A stretch of DNA of 64,000 bases from Casp-actino8 sp964513215 (GTDB taxonomy: Bacteria > Actinomycetota > Acidimicrobiia > Acidimicrobiales > Ilumatobacteraceae). Below the pieces are notes generated by a model. That model did no database searches. It saw only the letters and a list, made by a program, of their open reading frames with translations, and had not been told where the DNA came from. This document shows positions 1 to 8,843 of this stretch, one piece after another; position 1 is the stretch's first letter, and each line of letters begins with the position of its first letter. The stretch is taken from contig CAZELU010000002.1 in assembly GCA_964513215.1 (NCBI GenBank), positions 22,488 to 86,487 of the forward strand, written 5' to 3'. The position numbers and the translations under genes were made by a program.

Positions 1-566
1 CTCAAGAGTTCGTACGCCTCCTTGCGAAGGGTGTCGCCCTTGCCGGGCTCTTCACCGATCGACAGCAGACCCACGCGCGGCGACGCTACGTCGAACCGGT
101 GACGCGAGTAGATCGAGCCCATCTGCGCGAATTGGACCAACCAATCGGCCTGTACTTCGGCATTCGCGCCGGCATCGAGGAGAACCGTGGGCGAACCACC
201 GGGAACCGGAATGGGAGTGGCGATGGCCGGACGATTCACACCCTTGATACGGCCCATGCGCAACAGCGCCGACGCCATCGTGGCTCCGGTGTTTCCGGCC
301 GAGATCATGGCCGATGCCTTGCCGTCGCGAACCGCTTCGGCGGCCCGGACGAGAGTGGAGTCCTTCTTGGTGCGAACCGACTTGCCCGGATCGTCGTCCA
401 TCGCGATCACTTCGGACGCTTCGATCAGCGGGAGACCACCGGTGTCGAGCGACGGTGGGCCGACGAGGACGATCGGAAAACCCAGACGAGCGGCTTCATG
501 GGCTCCGGCGAGAATCTCGCTCGGGGCGCGGTCGCCCCCCATGGCATCAACCGCAATGGGCAGCAC
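1..566 (-). CDS. plsX: Phosphate acyltransferase PlsX (3' end beyond the window)
   Basis: PlsX makes acyl-phosphate from acyl-ACP, the first step of phosphatidic acid synthesis with PlsY. The reverse-strand translation starts MLPIAVDAMGGD, the family's N-terminal signature, and continues with a stretch reading SAGNTGATMASALLRMGRI and later LLDAGAN, both typical of PlsX. About 188 codons are present; the family is about 330 residues, so the C-terminal part lies outside the window. I chose the GTG at 566 because the reading frame is closed by the rpmF stop just upstream and this codon gives the usual MLPIAVDAMGG start. It follows rpmF by 21 nt, the common rpmF-plsX operon order. Confidence 0.93.
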   Translation of the reverse strand, partial: MLPIAVDAMGGDRAPSEILAGAHEAARLGFPIVLVGPPSLDTGGLPLIEASEVIAMDDDPGKSVRTKKDSTLVRAAEAVRDGKASAMISAGNTGATMASALLRMGRIKGVNRPAIATPIPVPGGSPTVLLDAGANAEVQADWLVQFAQMGSIYSRHRFDVASPRVGLLSIGEEPGKGDTLRKEAYELL

Positions 567-587
567 GGCGACTCGGGAGATGGACGA

Positions 588-764
588 TCAGACTTCGATG
601 GCGACGCGGTTCTTGTACCAACCGCAGGCACCACAGACCGTGTGAGGAAGCTTGGCGGCTCCGCAACGCGGGCACAGGCTGCGCGAGGGCGATCCGAGCT
701 TCCAGGCGCCAGCGCGGTGGCTCCGGGTCTTCGACTTCGACTTCTTTTTCTTGGGAACGGCCAC
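588..764 (-). CDS. rpmF: 50S ribosomal protein L32
   Basis: Structural protein of the large ribosomal subunit. The 58-residue product starts VAVPKKKKSKSKTRSHR, the hallmark L32 N-terminus, and carries two Cys pairs (CPRC and CGAC), so it is the zinc-binding form. A GAGGAG ribosome binding site precedes the GTG start at 764. It lies between a YceD gene and plsX, the standard order in many bacteria. The zinc-binding L28 at 10662 matches it; zinc-free paralogues, if the organism has any, are not in this window. Confidence 0.97.
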   Translation of the reverse strand: MAVPKKKKSKSKTRSHRAGAWKLGSPSRSLCPRCGAAKLPHTVCGACGWYKNRVAIEV

Positions 765-852
765 GGCTATCTCCTCAGGACGGCTTGGAGAGGATAGCGG
801 TGACTCGGCCGAAGTCCCCCTGGTCCGCGATCGGCCCGGAGAGCAGGCCTGG

Positions 853-1365
853 TCACTCGGGAAGTTGCTCGCGCAGGGCGTCGAGGGCCGACCAACGGGG
901 GTCGCGGGCCTCGGTGGAACACGAGCACGCCGTGGCGTTGCGATCGACTCCGCACACCGGACACAAACCCCGACAATCGGCCGAGCACAACGGGGCGTCG
1001 GGAAGTTCGAGCAGCACCGTCTCGCGCACGAGCGGCCGCAAGTCGATCTGATCGTTCTCGATCGGGAACGCGTCGGGATCGGTGATCGTCTCTTGATAGA
1101 GCTCGCGCACCGGCGTGTCGATCCGCCCCGTGACCGACGCGAGACAACGCCGGCACTCACCGTGGAAGCGAGCCGAGATCTTTCCTTCGATCACGATGCC
1201 GTTCGACAGGCTCGAGCACACGAGATCGACGTCGACCGTCGACTCGGGCACCAGACGCCCGTCGTGCAGTTCGACCGCATCGGGTTCGACCTCGCACGCG
1301 ACGTCCTTCAGCGAGCCGGGGCGTCGAAGCAGTTCGAGCGCATTGACGACGAGCGGGTTCTTCAC
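853..1365 (-). CDS. YceD/DUF177 family protein
   Basis: Product of 170 residues in the YceD (DUF177) family, almost always encoded next to rpmF; members are linked to 23S rRNA or ribosome maturation, but the exact activity is not settled. Visible are a CRRCL motif near residue 72 and a C-terminal cysteine cluster (CSADCRGLCPVCG, then CSC), which probably binds zinc. An acidic segment with the wording TDPDAFPIENDQIDL is typical of the family. It ends 88 nt before rpmF and starts 9 nt after the stop of the coiled-coil gene upstream, so it is probably co-transcribed. Confidence 0.88.
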   Translation of the reverse strand: MKNPLVVNALELLRRPGSLKDVACEVEPDAVELHDGRLVPESTVDVDLVCSSLSNGIVIEGKISARFHGECRRCLASVTGRIDTPVRELYQETITDPDAFPIENDQIDLRPLVRETVLLELPDAPLCSADCRGLCPVCGVDRNATACSCSTEARDPRWSALDALREQLPE

Positions 1366-1374
1366 CGGCGGCGG

Positions 1375-2007
1375 TCAGCGATTGCGAGTGGAGTCCTGAT
1401 CGAAGAACCCGTTCGACGGATCGGGGTCGCGCTGCACGACCTGACCACTGTCGTCCGAGTACATCTCGGGGAGGTTCTCTTCACTGGCGCGCTCGGCACC
1501 GATGGCCAGACGACGCCGACCGGTGTCGACCGTGCGGGCCAATTTGTCGAGCAGGATTTCGAAACTGGCGAGACGGCGATCGAGGAAATCCTCCATCTCG
1601 TTCTTGCGGCGGCTGGCGTCGTCCTCGGCGGCTTCGATGATCTGACGCGCCCGCTGCTCGGCCGCGCGCACCACTTCGGCCCGCTGGACGAACCGCTCGG
1701 CCTGCACCTTGGCCGCCTCGACGATCTCATCGGCTTCACGGCGCATGCGCGCGTAGAACTCGTCGCGCTCCTTCATCATCCAGCGCGCCTGGCGGAGTTC
1801 GTCGGGCAGGCGATCGAGTGCGCCTTCGAGAATGTCGATGATCTCGTCGCGGTCGATACGCGGTGTCGAGGACAACGGCATGTTGGGTGCGGTCGCGATG
1901 ATGTCGATGGCCCGGCGCAGAAGGACACCGGAGTCGCCGAGTTGGTCGTCGGCGACGCGGTCGTACGACCCGGTGTCGTCGTCGAAATCGTCGAAATCGG
2001 TGTTCAT
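1375..2007 (-). CDS. SepIVA/DivIVA-like coiled-coil protein
   Basis: Cytoplasmic protein of 210 residues with an acidic N-terminus (MNTDFDDFDDD), a short conserved core around residue 50 (RIDRDEIIDILEGALDRLP) and a long charged helix rich in Ala, Glu and Arg from about residue 65 to 160 that should form a coiled coil. The arrangement beside YceD and rpmF is the one in which mycobacteria carry SepIVA, a DivIVA-like septum factor, so a role in cell division or envelope organisation is inferred. The C-terminus is polar and probably disordered. A GGAGG site lies before the ATG at 2007. The assignment rests on composition and synteny. Confidence 0.7.
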   Translation of the reverse strand: MNTDFDDFDDDTGSYDRVADDQLGDSGVLLRRAIDIIATAPNMPLSSTPRIDRDEIIDILEGALDRLPDELRQARWMMKERDEFYARMRREADEIVEAAKVQAERFVQRAEVVRAAEQRARQIIEAAEDDASRRKNEMEDFLDRRLASFEILLDKLARTVDTGRRRLAIGAERASEENLPEMYSDDSGQVVQRDPDPSNGFFDQDSTRNR

Positions 2008-2026
2008 GGCGTTGACCTCCGTCCGG

Positions 2027-2521
2027 TCAGGACCGGCCCCCAAAGATACTCGTGATCGTCCGGGCCACCGGGGCAGGTACCAGGTGCTCGACGTTGCCTC
2101 CGTACTGGGCGATTTCACGGATGAAGCGACTGCTGATGAACACGAGATCGGGGCGGGCCGGGAGGAACACCGTTCGAACACCGGACACCGAGTGATTGGT
2201 GTGGGCCATCTGCTGCTCGACCTCGAAGTCGCCGGACGTGCGCAAGCCCTTGACGATGAAGTCGGCACCCACGGCGCGTGCGGCGTCGACAGCGAGTCCG
2301 GGGTGAGCCTCCACCCGAACGGTCGGAAGGTGTGCGACCGACTCGCGAATGAGCGCGACCCGCGTGTCGAGATCGATCACTCCACTCGGCTTGCCCGGGT
2401 TGTGCATGGCGGCCACGACGACGTTGCCGAACAACTCGACCGACTGCTCGACCACGTCGAGGTGACCGAGATGGAACGGGTCGAAACTCCCCGGATACAG
2501 AGCGGTGAGCGAAGTGGCCAT
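2027..2521 (-). CDS. coaD: Phosphopantetheine adenylyltransferase
   Basis: Transfers AMP from ATP to 4'-phosphopantetheine, the penultimate step of coenzyme A synthesis. The 164-residue protein has the nucleotidyltransferase motif YPGSFDPFHLGHLDV at the N-terminus, a conserved Lys in IVKGLR near residue 89, and the ISSRFIREIA motif near residue 130; length is normal. It follows rsmD by 20 nt on the same strand, with a GGAGG site before its ATG. The rsmD-coaD pair is common in bacteria. Confidence 0.96.
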   Translation of the reverse strand: MATSLTALYPGSFDPFHLGHLDVVEQSVELFGNVVVAAMHNPGKPSGVIDLDTRVALIRESVAHLPTVRVEAHPGLAVDAARAVGADFIVKGLRTSGDFEVEQQMAHTNHSVSGVRTVFLPARPDLVFISSRFIREIAQYGGNVEHLVPAPVARTITSIFGGRS

Positions 2522-2541
2522 GTGGCCTCCACGGTACCGGT

Positions 2542-3081
2542 TCAGGCCGGGCGGTTGGGCCGAAGAAAGGTGACCCAGGCCCGGCCGTAACGCTTGGCAC
2601 GGATGATCTCCCAGCCATCGCGCTCGGTCATCTCGCGATCGCTCTCCACGACCACCACGGCGTCGTCGACCACCACCGGCTCGATGGTGGAGAAGAAGCG
2701 ATCCCAGTCGGCGAAGCCGTACGGCGGGTCAGCGAGCAACAAGTCGATGTTGCGCTGAGCGACCACCGACGTGAAGGCGTCGCCCGCCACCACCCGAGTG
2801 CAGTCGGTCAGCCCCAGCTTCGACACGTTGGTGCGGATGGCGTCGAGGGCTCGCTTGTCGCGCTCGACGAACGTGCAATGGCGAGCCCCTCTCGACAGCG
2901 CCTCGATACCCAGTGCTCCGCTGCCGGCGTAGACGTCGAGAACCGCCGCATCGTCGAGGGCACCCAGACTGTGGAGAGCGTTGAACATGGCCTCACGAGC
3001 CCGGTCGGTGGTGGGTCGGGTGGCGTCACCCTCGGGGGCGATGATGGGGCGACCGCGCAACGATCCGGCCACGACGCGCAT
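2542..3081 (-). CDS. rsmD: 16S rRNA (guanine966-N2)-methyltransferase
   Basis: Methylates G966 of 16S rRNA using S-adenosylmethionine. The 179-residue product shows the Rossmann SAM motif DVYAGSGALGIEALSRGA near residues 49-66 and the catalytic DPPYG motif near residue 118. The start at 3081 (MRVVAGSLRGRPI) matches the family N-terminus. A TAGAGT hexamer lies 7 nt upstream, so the mRNA is probably leaderless. It begins the leftward cluster that continues with coaD. Confidence 0.94.
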   Translation of the reverse strand: MRVVAGSLRGRPIIAPEGDATRPTTDRAREAMFNALHSLGALDDAAVLDVYAGSGALGIEALSRGARHCTFVERDKRALDAIRTNVSKLGLTDCTRVVAGDAFTSVVAQRNIDLLLADPPYGFADWDRFFSTIEPVVVDDAVVVVESDREMTERDGWEIIRAKRYGRAWVTFLRPNRPA

Positions 3082-3088
3082 GGGCGAC

Positions 3089-3094
3089 ACTCTA
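3089..3094 (-). promoter_or_regulatory. Putative leaderless -10 (TAGAGT) of rsmD
   Basis: On the minus strand TAGAGT is followed by 7 nt and then the rsmD ATG. The spacing matches sixteen other genes in this window and places the transcript start at or next to the start codon. No clear -35 was found. Confidence 0.5.
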
Positions 3095-3107
3095 CGGAGG
3101 GCAGACT

Positions 3108-3302
3108 TTGAGCGTGCCGCGTTCACCCGAGACGGAAATCGTGTGCGTCGATTGCGGCGGACGGTGTTTTCTCATCACTTACGCGCGCGAGGACGGCACG
3201 TGGCTACCGGGCGACATCGTCGCCTATCGATGCCAGGACTGCCTCGACCGCTGGGATCTCGTCCTGCCGGACGACTGGGACGCCTCGGACGACGAATCGT
3301 GA
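3108..3302 (+). CDS. Small zinc-ribbon protein, function unknown
   Basis: A 64-residue acidic protein with two Cys pairs (CVDCGG near residue 13 and CQDC near residue 42) that should form one zinc ribbon. I do not recognise a named family. The TTG at 3108 is preferred because a GGAGG site lies 7 nt upstream; a GTG at 3114 is the alternative. Its stop overlaps the GTG of the large membrane protein by three bases, so the two are probably translationally coupled. It starts 26 bp from the divergent rsmD. Confidence 0.62.
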   Translation: MSVPRSPETEIVCVDCGGRCFLITYAREDGTWLPGDIVAYRCQDCLDRWDLVLPDDWDASDDES

Positions 3303-6300
3303 CGAACGTCGTCGCCGAGCTTCCCGAAGCGGCAGTTCGCCGTCGCTGGCGACCACGGCACGACCTCTCCCGGGTGGTGTTCGCACTCTTCGTCTCGGTG
3401 TTCTTGCTGCGCACACTCGGACCGTTGTGGCGCTCGGGCCTGCGTCCGGAGTTCCCCGATTCGTACTCGTTCCTCGAGCACGCGCGAATCGGTCCGTGGT
3501 GGCCATCGTTCTGGTTCGGTGAACGACCGGTCGGCCTCCCGCTACTCACCTGGATCCTCGGACGGAACTCGGGCGCCATCGCTCTCGTGCAGACGACTCT
3601 CTACGCGTTGGCCGTCGCGGTTCTCGGTGCGACTCTCCTACGCATCGTCGCCAACCGAGTGATCGCCTGGGTGGCAGTGGGCGCCGTGATGTTGATCGCG
3701 GTGCAGCCGCGGTTCGCCTCGTGGTCACTCGAGGTTCTCAGCGAATCGCTCGGACTCACGTTGTCGCTGTTCGCGTTGGCCGGCTGGCTCACGTTCGCCC
3801 ACTCACCCACCAATCGCCGACTCGTGCTCGCCTTCGCCGCCACCACGGCCTGGTTGCTTGTACGAGATGCTCACGCGGTCACCGTTGGTGCCGTCGCCGT
3901 GACCGCCCTTCTCGCCAGCCGATTCGCGAGCAACGATGCACGGCGTCGGCTGCTGAGAGTCGGCGCCGCCGTACTCGCTCTCGGTGTCGTGTACGTGGCG
4001 GTGGCTCAGAACGTGAGCGAGCGAAATCGTTATCCGCTCATCAACAACGTCGGGCTCCGTGTGCTCCCTGACGACGACCTCACGGCCGACTGGGTCGGCC
4101 GCGGCCTACCTCTCAGTGACGCGCTCCTCGAACGCGCCGGATCCGATTCGTGGTCGGACGGCGAAGCCTTTCTGAACGACCCGCGTCTGGCCGAGTTCCG
4201 CGACTGGGTCGACGGCGAGGGACAGCGCGATCAGTTGATCTCGCTCGTCCTCGATGCGCCGCACTGGTTCGGCGAATTCCGTCGCGATCTACCCGGACTG
4301 CTCAGCTACCGGTTCGACGACTACGACCGATACGACGTCGGTGATCGACTTCCTGACGGGTCCTCGTGGTTCGACATTCCGCGCACCAACACCTCGCTCG
4401 TGCTCTGGCTCGCCGTCGGCGCCCTCGCTTCGATCGCCGTGGCCCGCAAGCGACGAGCACTCGGCCTGGTCCTCGGGGTTGCGCTCGTCACCACGGTCAC
4501 CGAGGCCTACACGTCGTACGTTCTCGATGCCGTCGAGGTCCAACGACACATGGTGGGTGTCCTCCTGAGAATCGGCGTGATCGTGGTGATCGCGGTCGCG
4601 CTCGCATTGGGTGACGCCGCGTCGAGAACGTCACCACGAACATCGCAACCGAATTCACGAGCGCTTCAGCCGATCGGACGATCGAAGGCAACGTTCATCG
4701 GCGCCAGCATCACGCTCGTGTTCATGGCGTGGGCCGCCATCGAGTTGCGCTCACAGGACTACGACCCGCAATTCGCCCGTACCGTCGTCGAGCGGGCGGC
4801 CCGATTCGGCGGGTCCTACTACGAGAACGGCATCCACAACAAGGGTCCGCTCGAAATGGTCGTCTACGACGCTGCGCGATGGATCACATCGTTCGACTCG
4901 TACTGGTTCGCGATCTCCGCCTTCGTGATCGTCGCGGCACTTCTGGTGGGAGTCGCCAGTGCCACCGTCACTCGTTCGTTCGGCTCCGGACGATCCGTCG
5001 CGGTCGGCGCGGGCGTGATCGCCTTCGTCCACCTCACCTTCTCGTCCAGCGACTACGCGGGTGTCCTCTACAGCCGCAACATCACCACCGCCCTCTTCGC
5101 CGCCGCGGTGATCATGGTGCTCACCGACTACTTCTGGTCGTCGCCGAAGCGATCGCGTTGGTCGTGGGTCGTGTTGGCTGCACTCACAGGTCTGGCAGTG
5201 CAGACGCTTCTCACGAGTGTGTTCGCCGCGGTCGCGGTCGTCTCGCTCGCGGTCACGATTCGTCGACACCAGTCGTCGTTCGCTCGTCCAGTCGTCGTGT
5301 TCGCGTCGACGTCGTTGGCGACGATCGCCAGCGCTCCCGCTTGGTACGCAGTGCGGGGTTCGTTCGACGAGTTCTGGTCGGGCTGGTGGACGTATGCGAG
5401 CTACATGAACTCCGGCCTCGGTCGCGGACTGCGCGACCAGTTGGGTCTCGGTTGGCAAACATTCGTCGGCTACCACCAGGACCGCCCGATGCTGATCGTC
5501 CTCTACGCGGCATTCGCGGTGATCGTCAGCCAGCGCTGGAACTCGCTCTCGACGATGCAGCGCACGCTGGGCGTGACTCTGAGCCTCTGGTGGCTCGGCG
5601 CCTGGATCGAACTGGTCTTGAGCCAGCGCTACTCGAGCCACTACTTCTCCGTCCTGGCGGTTCCGATTCTGCTCACGATCGCCTTCGTGATCGGTGCACT
5701 CGCTCCCACTCTCCCGATGCGACGGGCATTGCCGGCACTTCTGCTCGTGGGTTCTCTGGTCACCCAGGGCACCGATCTGTTCTGGGCCGGCGCCGAATCA
5801 GCCGGACGATTCACCGGATTCGCCGACCACGCGGCCGAACGCGATCGGAACCGCAGTGGCGAGGCACGGACCATTCACGCCGCGCTCGATCTGGTGTCGA
5901 ACGATGACGACCCGTTGTTGTCGTGGACGATGTATCCGTGGACCTATCTCGAGAACCGCCGAGTCCCGGCCACGCGCTTCGCGTGGAAATCGTTCCTCAT
6001 CGGCGAGGTCTACCTCGGTCGAACCTCACCCGACTACGTGTTGCCCGACACCGATGCGTGGTTCGCCGACGACCTCGCCGAATCGCAGCCGCGTGCTTAT
6101 GTGCACCCGATCAGCGTGTCGCTCGGGGGCAGCGACTGGTTCCAGCGGATCGTCGATCGCGATTTCCAGCCGGCGCTGACCACCGAACAGAACGAGTTGA
6201 GCATCGAGCGGCGCACGTGGTCGGAATTGAACAAGACTCCCACCGGGGTCGCCCGCGACATCGTCGTCACGACATCCCCCACCGTGGTTGTCGACGACGA

Positions 6301-6652
6301 TTGTCGGGCCGTGACCGCAGATCTGGGCCCGCTCGACGCCGACACGCACGTGACGTTCTGGTTCCGCGACGCCGATGGGTCCACCGAACCAGTCGCACTG
6401 TCGCTCTCGTCCGAGCGAGCCTGGTCGAGCAGTGAGACCGTCGAGTTCTCGTCGCTGTCGGTCGATCTCGAAGGATCGACACCTGTCCGTCTACTGGTCG
6501 GTTCGCGGTCGGCAGTTCTCGTGATCGACGACCGAATCGTTGCGGCCGTCGAAATCGACGGCGACACGACCGTCACGGCCGCCGTCAGCGGCGGCGAGAT
6601 CCGGTTGAACGACGTTCGGACCGGACCGATGCCGTCGTTCTCGGGCTGCTGA
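3299..6652 (+). CDS. Large membrane protein with two GT-C-like halves
   Basis: A 1117-residue polytopic membrane protein. The first half (residues about 25-455) has many hydrophobic segments and an extracellular-type first loop (EFPDSYSFLEH). A second complete-looking module begins near residue 463; after one hydrophobic helix it has FGGSYYENGIHNKGPLE, which resembles the acidic first loop and NKGPL element of PMT/ArnT-type GT-C glycosyltransferases. Hydrophobic helices end near residue 850. The last 250 residues are polar and beta-rich, probably extracytoplasmic. GT-C enzymes use polyprenyl-linked sugars outside the membrane; the substrate here is unknown. It overlaps the zinc-ribbon gene (start GTG in its stop), so they form one operon. 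The two-module architecture is unusual, and no programmed frame change is needed. Confidence 0.68.
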   Translation: MTNVVAELPEAAVRRRWRPRHDLSRVVFALFVSVFLLRTLGPLWRSGLRPEFPDSYSFLEHARIGPWWPSFWFGERPVGLPLLTWILGRNSGAIALVQTTLYALAVAVLGATLLRIVANRVIAWVAVGAVMLIAVQPRFASWSLEVLSESLGLTLSLFALAGWLTFAHSPTNRRLVLAFAATTAWLLVRDAHAVTVGAVAVTALLASRFASNDARRRLLRVGAAVLALGVVYVAVAQNVSERNRYPLINNVGLRVLPDDDLTADWVGRGLPLSDALLERAGSDSWSDGEAFLNDPRLAEFRDWVDGEGQRDQLISLVLDAPHWFGEFRRDLPGLLSYRFDDYDRYDVGDRLPDGSSWFDIPRTNTSLVLWLAVGALASIAVARKRRALGLVLGVALVTTVTEAYTSYVLDAVEVQRHMVGVLLRIGVIVVIAVALALGDAASRTSPRTSQPNSRALQPIGRSKATFIGASITLVFMAWAAIELRSQDYDPQFARTVVERAARFGGSYYENGIHNKGPLEMVVYDAARWITSFDSYWFAISAFVIVAALLVGVASATVTRSFGSGRSVAVGAGVIAFVHLTFSSSDYAGVLYSRNITTALFAAAVIMVLTDYFWSSPKRSRWSWVVLAALTGLAVQTLLTSVFAAVAVVSLAVTIRRHQSSFARPVVVFASTSLATIASAPAWYAVRGSFDEFWSGWWTYASYMNSGLGRGLRDQLGLGWQTFVGYHQDRPMLIVLYAAFAVIVSQRWNSLSTMQRTLGVTLSLWWLGAWIELVLSQRYSSHYFSVLAVPILLTIAFVIGALAPTLPMRRALPALLLVGSLVTQGTDLFWAGAESAGRFTGFADHAAERDRNRSGEARTIHAALDLVSNDDDPLLSWTMYPWTYLENRRVPATRFAWKSFLIGEVYLGRTSPDYVLPDTDAWFADDLAESQPRAYVHPISVSLGGSDWFQRIVDRDFQPALTTEQNELSIERRTWSELNKTPTGVARDIVVTTSPTVVVDDDCRAVTADLGPLDADTHVTFWFRDADGSTEPVALSLSSERAWSSSETVEFSSLSVDLEGSTPVRLLVGSRSAVLVIDDRIVAAVEIDGDTTVTAAVSGGEIRLNDVRTGPMPSFSGC

Positions 6653-6679
6653 TCGTTCGTCGACGTCCGAACGATCAGC
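6648..6679. terminator. Bidirectional hairpin between convergent genes
   Basis: Perfect 12-bp arms at 6648-6659 and 6668-6679 with an 8-nt loop. The hairpin covers the stop codons of both the GT-C-like gene (ends 6652) and recG (ends 6675). There is no strong T-tract, so it may also act as a 3' stabiliser. Confidence 0.6.
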
Positions 6680-8843
6680 TCTTGAACAAGAACTCTTCGT
6701 CTTCCGGACGGAGGAACAACTCGAGTTCCTCGCGCAGCCCGGGGTGAGAGGCGAGAGTCGGATCGTCGTCGACGATCGCGAAGGCGGCCTCGCGAGCCAT
6801 GGCTACCAGCTCGCGGTCGCGACGCAACGAAGCCAACTTCAGATCGCTGCGTCCCTTCTGCTCCTTGTTCATGAGAGTGCCCTCGCCCCGCAACTCGAGG
6901 TCGACTTCGGCCAAGAGGAATCCGTCATCGGATTCGACGAGCGCTTCGACGCGCGGCGAGACCTCGCCCACGAGTGTCGACTCGTCATCGGATGCACTGG
7001 TGACCAACCAGCACGTCGACTCGTGCGATCCGCGGCCGACGCGACCACGCAACTGGTGGAGCTGGGCGATACCGAACCGATCGGCGTCGAGGATCACCAT
7101 CACCGTCGCGTTCGGAACGTCGACACCCACTTCGATCACCGTGGTGGCAACCAGCACATCGAGTCGCGCGGTTCGGAACGAATCCATGACGGCCTCCTTC
7201 TCCGCCGACGACATCCGGCCGTGAAGCAGACCGACCCGTAGCCCCGACAACTCGCCCGCTTCGAGACGAGCACGCGTCTCTTCGGCCGAGGCGACCTCGA
7301 GTTTCTCGCTCTCTTCGATGAGCGGACAGACCACGTAGGCCTGTCGACCGCGGCTCACTTGCTCACGCACGTCGGCCCACACATCGGCTTCTTCCACACC
7401 ACGAGCGTGACGGGTGACGATCGGAGTACGACCGGGCGGCTTCTCATCGAGAACGCTCACGTCGAGGTCGCCGTACACCGTCATCGCGGCCGTACGCGGA
7501 ATCGGCGTTGCGGTCATGACCAACACGTCGGGTGAACGACCGTCGGCCTGACCCTTGTCGCGCAACGCGGCTCGTTGCTCGACTCCGAAACGATGTTGCT
7601 CGTCCACCACGACCACACCGAGGCTGGCGAACTCGACACCCTCCTGGATGAGTGCATGAGTTCCGATCGCGATGTCGACCGAACCGTCGGCCAGACCGGC
7701 CAGCACGTCGCGTCGCTTCTCGCCGGTGACGCTGTTGGTGAGGAGCTCGACGCGAACCTCGCGCTCACCGAACAGATTGTCGCTGGCCGGGATACGCAAC
7801 CCGTCGAGGAGACGACGGATTCCGGTCGCGTGTTGTTCGGCCAACACCTCGGTGGGCGCCATGAGCGCCCCTTGGTGTCCGCCATCGACTCCGACGAGCA
7901 TCGCGACCACCGCGACGAGGGTCTTACCAGCTCCCACGTCACCTTGCAGCAGGCGGTGCATCGGACGCGGATCGGCCAGATCGTGTTCGATCTCGCGAAT
8001 CACCCGTTCTTGAGCCCCGGTCAGTTGGTACGGCAAGTCCGTGAGAAAACGCTGCACGAGCGGTCCACCCACGCGATGCACGATCCCGACCGAATCACGT
8101 TCCATGGCTCGCTTGCGCATGACGAGCACCAACTGCACACGCAACAACTCGTCGAACGCCAGACGACGGCGGGCCGCTTCCTTGATTGCGAACGAGTCGG
8201 GAAGGTGGATTCCGAACAGCGCGTCTTGTCGACTGGCCAACGTGAATCGTTCGAGGAGCGAGGGCGGAACCGGATCGGCCAGACCCCGCGCCCGACAACG
8301 GGACAGCGCTTCGTCGACCGCGCGGCGCACGACCCACGACGGCAGATCGACTTTCTCGCTCTGCGGATACACCGACACGATCGGGCGTGGACGCTCACCC
8401 GGATCGCCGAGCACGTCGACGGTCGGATTCGCCATCTGTCGCTGACCACGAAACGAAGACACCTTGCCGTGCACGGCGACGAGGGAACCGGGCGCCAGTT
8501 GCCGCTCGCGCCACGGCTGATTGAAGAACACCACGGTGAGTCGTCCGGTGTCGTCGCCGATGGTCACGGTGACGCGAGCCGGACCTCGGCCGCGCGGCGG
8601 TGACGACACCGAGCGAACCTCGGCCACCACTAACGCATCGAGACCTTCCACGAGGTCGCCGATTCGGGCCTCACGAGTGCGATCGATCCAACGACGCGGA
8701 TAGTGCGTCAGCAGCTCGGCCAAATTTTCGATGCCGAACTTGCCGAAGTTCTCGCGCCGCTTCCCGGCCCCCACCGACTTGAGTCGAGCCAGATCGATGT
8801 CGGCGAGATCACGAAAGGTGATCGGGGTGGACTGCTCGCTCAC
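6675..8843 (-). CDS. recG: ATP-dependent DNA helicase RecG
   Basis: Remodels stalled forks and branched DNA. The 722-residue protein has an N-terminal wedge/OB region (residues about 40-230), then superfamily 2 motifs: Walker A LLQGDVGAGKT, motif II as DEQHRFG, and the GRVGRG element of motif VI. Length is normal. The GTG start at 8843 overlaps the stop of the upstream FakA-like gene (GTGA), giving VSEQSTPITFRDLADIDL. The pairing of a FakA-like gene with recG is common in Gram-positive bacteria. Confidence 0.96.
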   Translation of the reverse strand: MSEQSTPITFRDLADIDLARLKSVGAGKRRENFGKFGIENLAELLTHYPRRWIDRTREARIGDLVEGLDALVVAEVRSVSSPPRGRGPARVTVTIGDDTGRLTVVFFNQPWRERQLAPGSLVAVHGKVSSFRGQRQMANPTVDVLGDPGERPRPIVSVYPQSEKVDLPSWVVRRAVDEALSRCRARGLADPVPPSLLERFTLASRQDALFGIHLPDSFAIKEAARRRLAFDELLRVQLVLVMRKRAMERDSVGIVHRVGGPLVQRFLTDLPYQLTGAQERVIREIEHDLADPRPMHRLLQGDVGAGKTLVAVVAMLVGVDGGHQGALMAPTEVLAEQHATGIRRLLDGLRIPASDNLFGEREVRVELLTNSVTGEKRRDVLAGLADGSVDIAIGTHALIQEGVEFASLGVVVVDEQHRFGVEQRAALRDKGQADGRSPDVLVMTATPIPRTAAMTVYGDLDVSVLDEKPPGRTPIVTRHARGVEEADVWADVREQVSRGRQAYVVCPLIEESEKLEVASAEETRARLEAGELSGLRVGLLHGRMSSAEKEAVMDSFRTARLDVLVATTVIEVGVDVPNATVMVILDADRFGIAQLHQLRGRVGRGSHESTCWLVTSASDDESTLVGEVSPRVEALVESDDGFLLAEVDLELRGEGTLMNKEQKGRSDLKLASLRRDRELVAMAREAAFAIVDDDPTLASHPGLREELELFLRPEDEEFLFKS

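Noticed and set aside
652..2055. Long plus-strand open frame opposite rpmF, YceD and SepIVA-like genes
   Set aside because: It is a shadow of the minus-strand genes; composition is Arg/His rich with no family pattern.
2981..3298. Upstream extension of the GT-C-like reading frame
   Set aside because: It would run antisense across rsmD and over the zinc-ribbon gene; the GTG at 3299 is in the right place for translational coupling.
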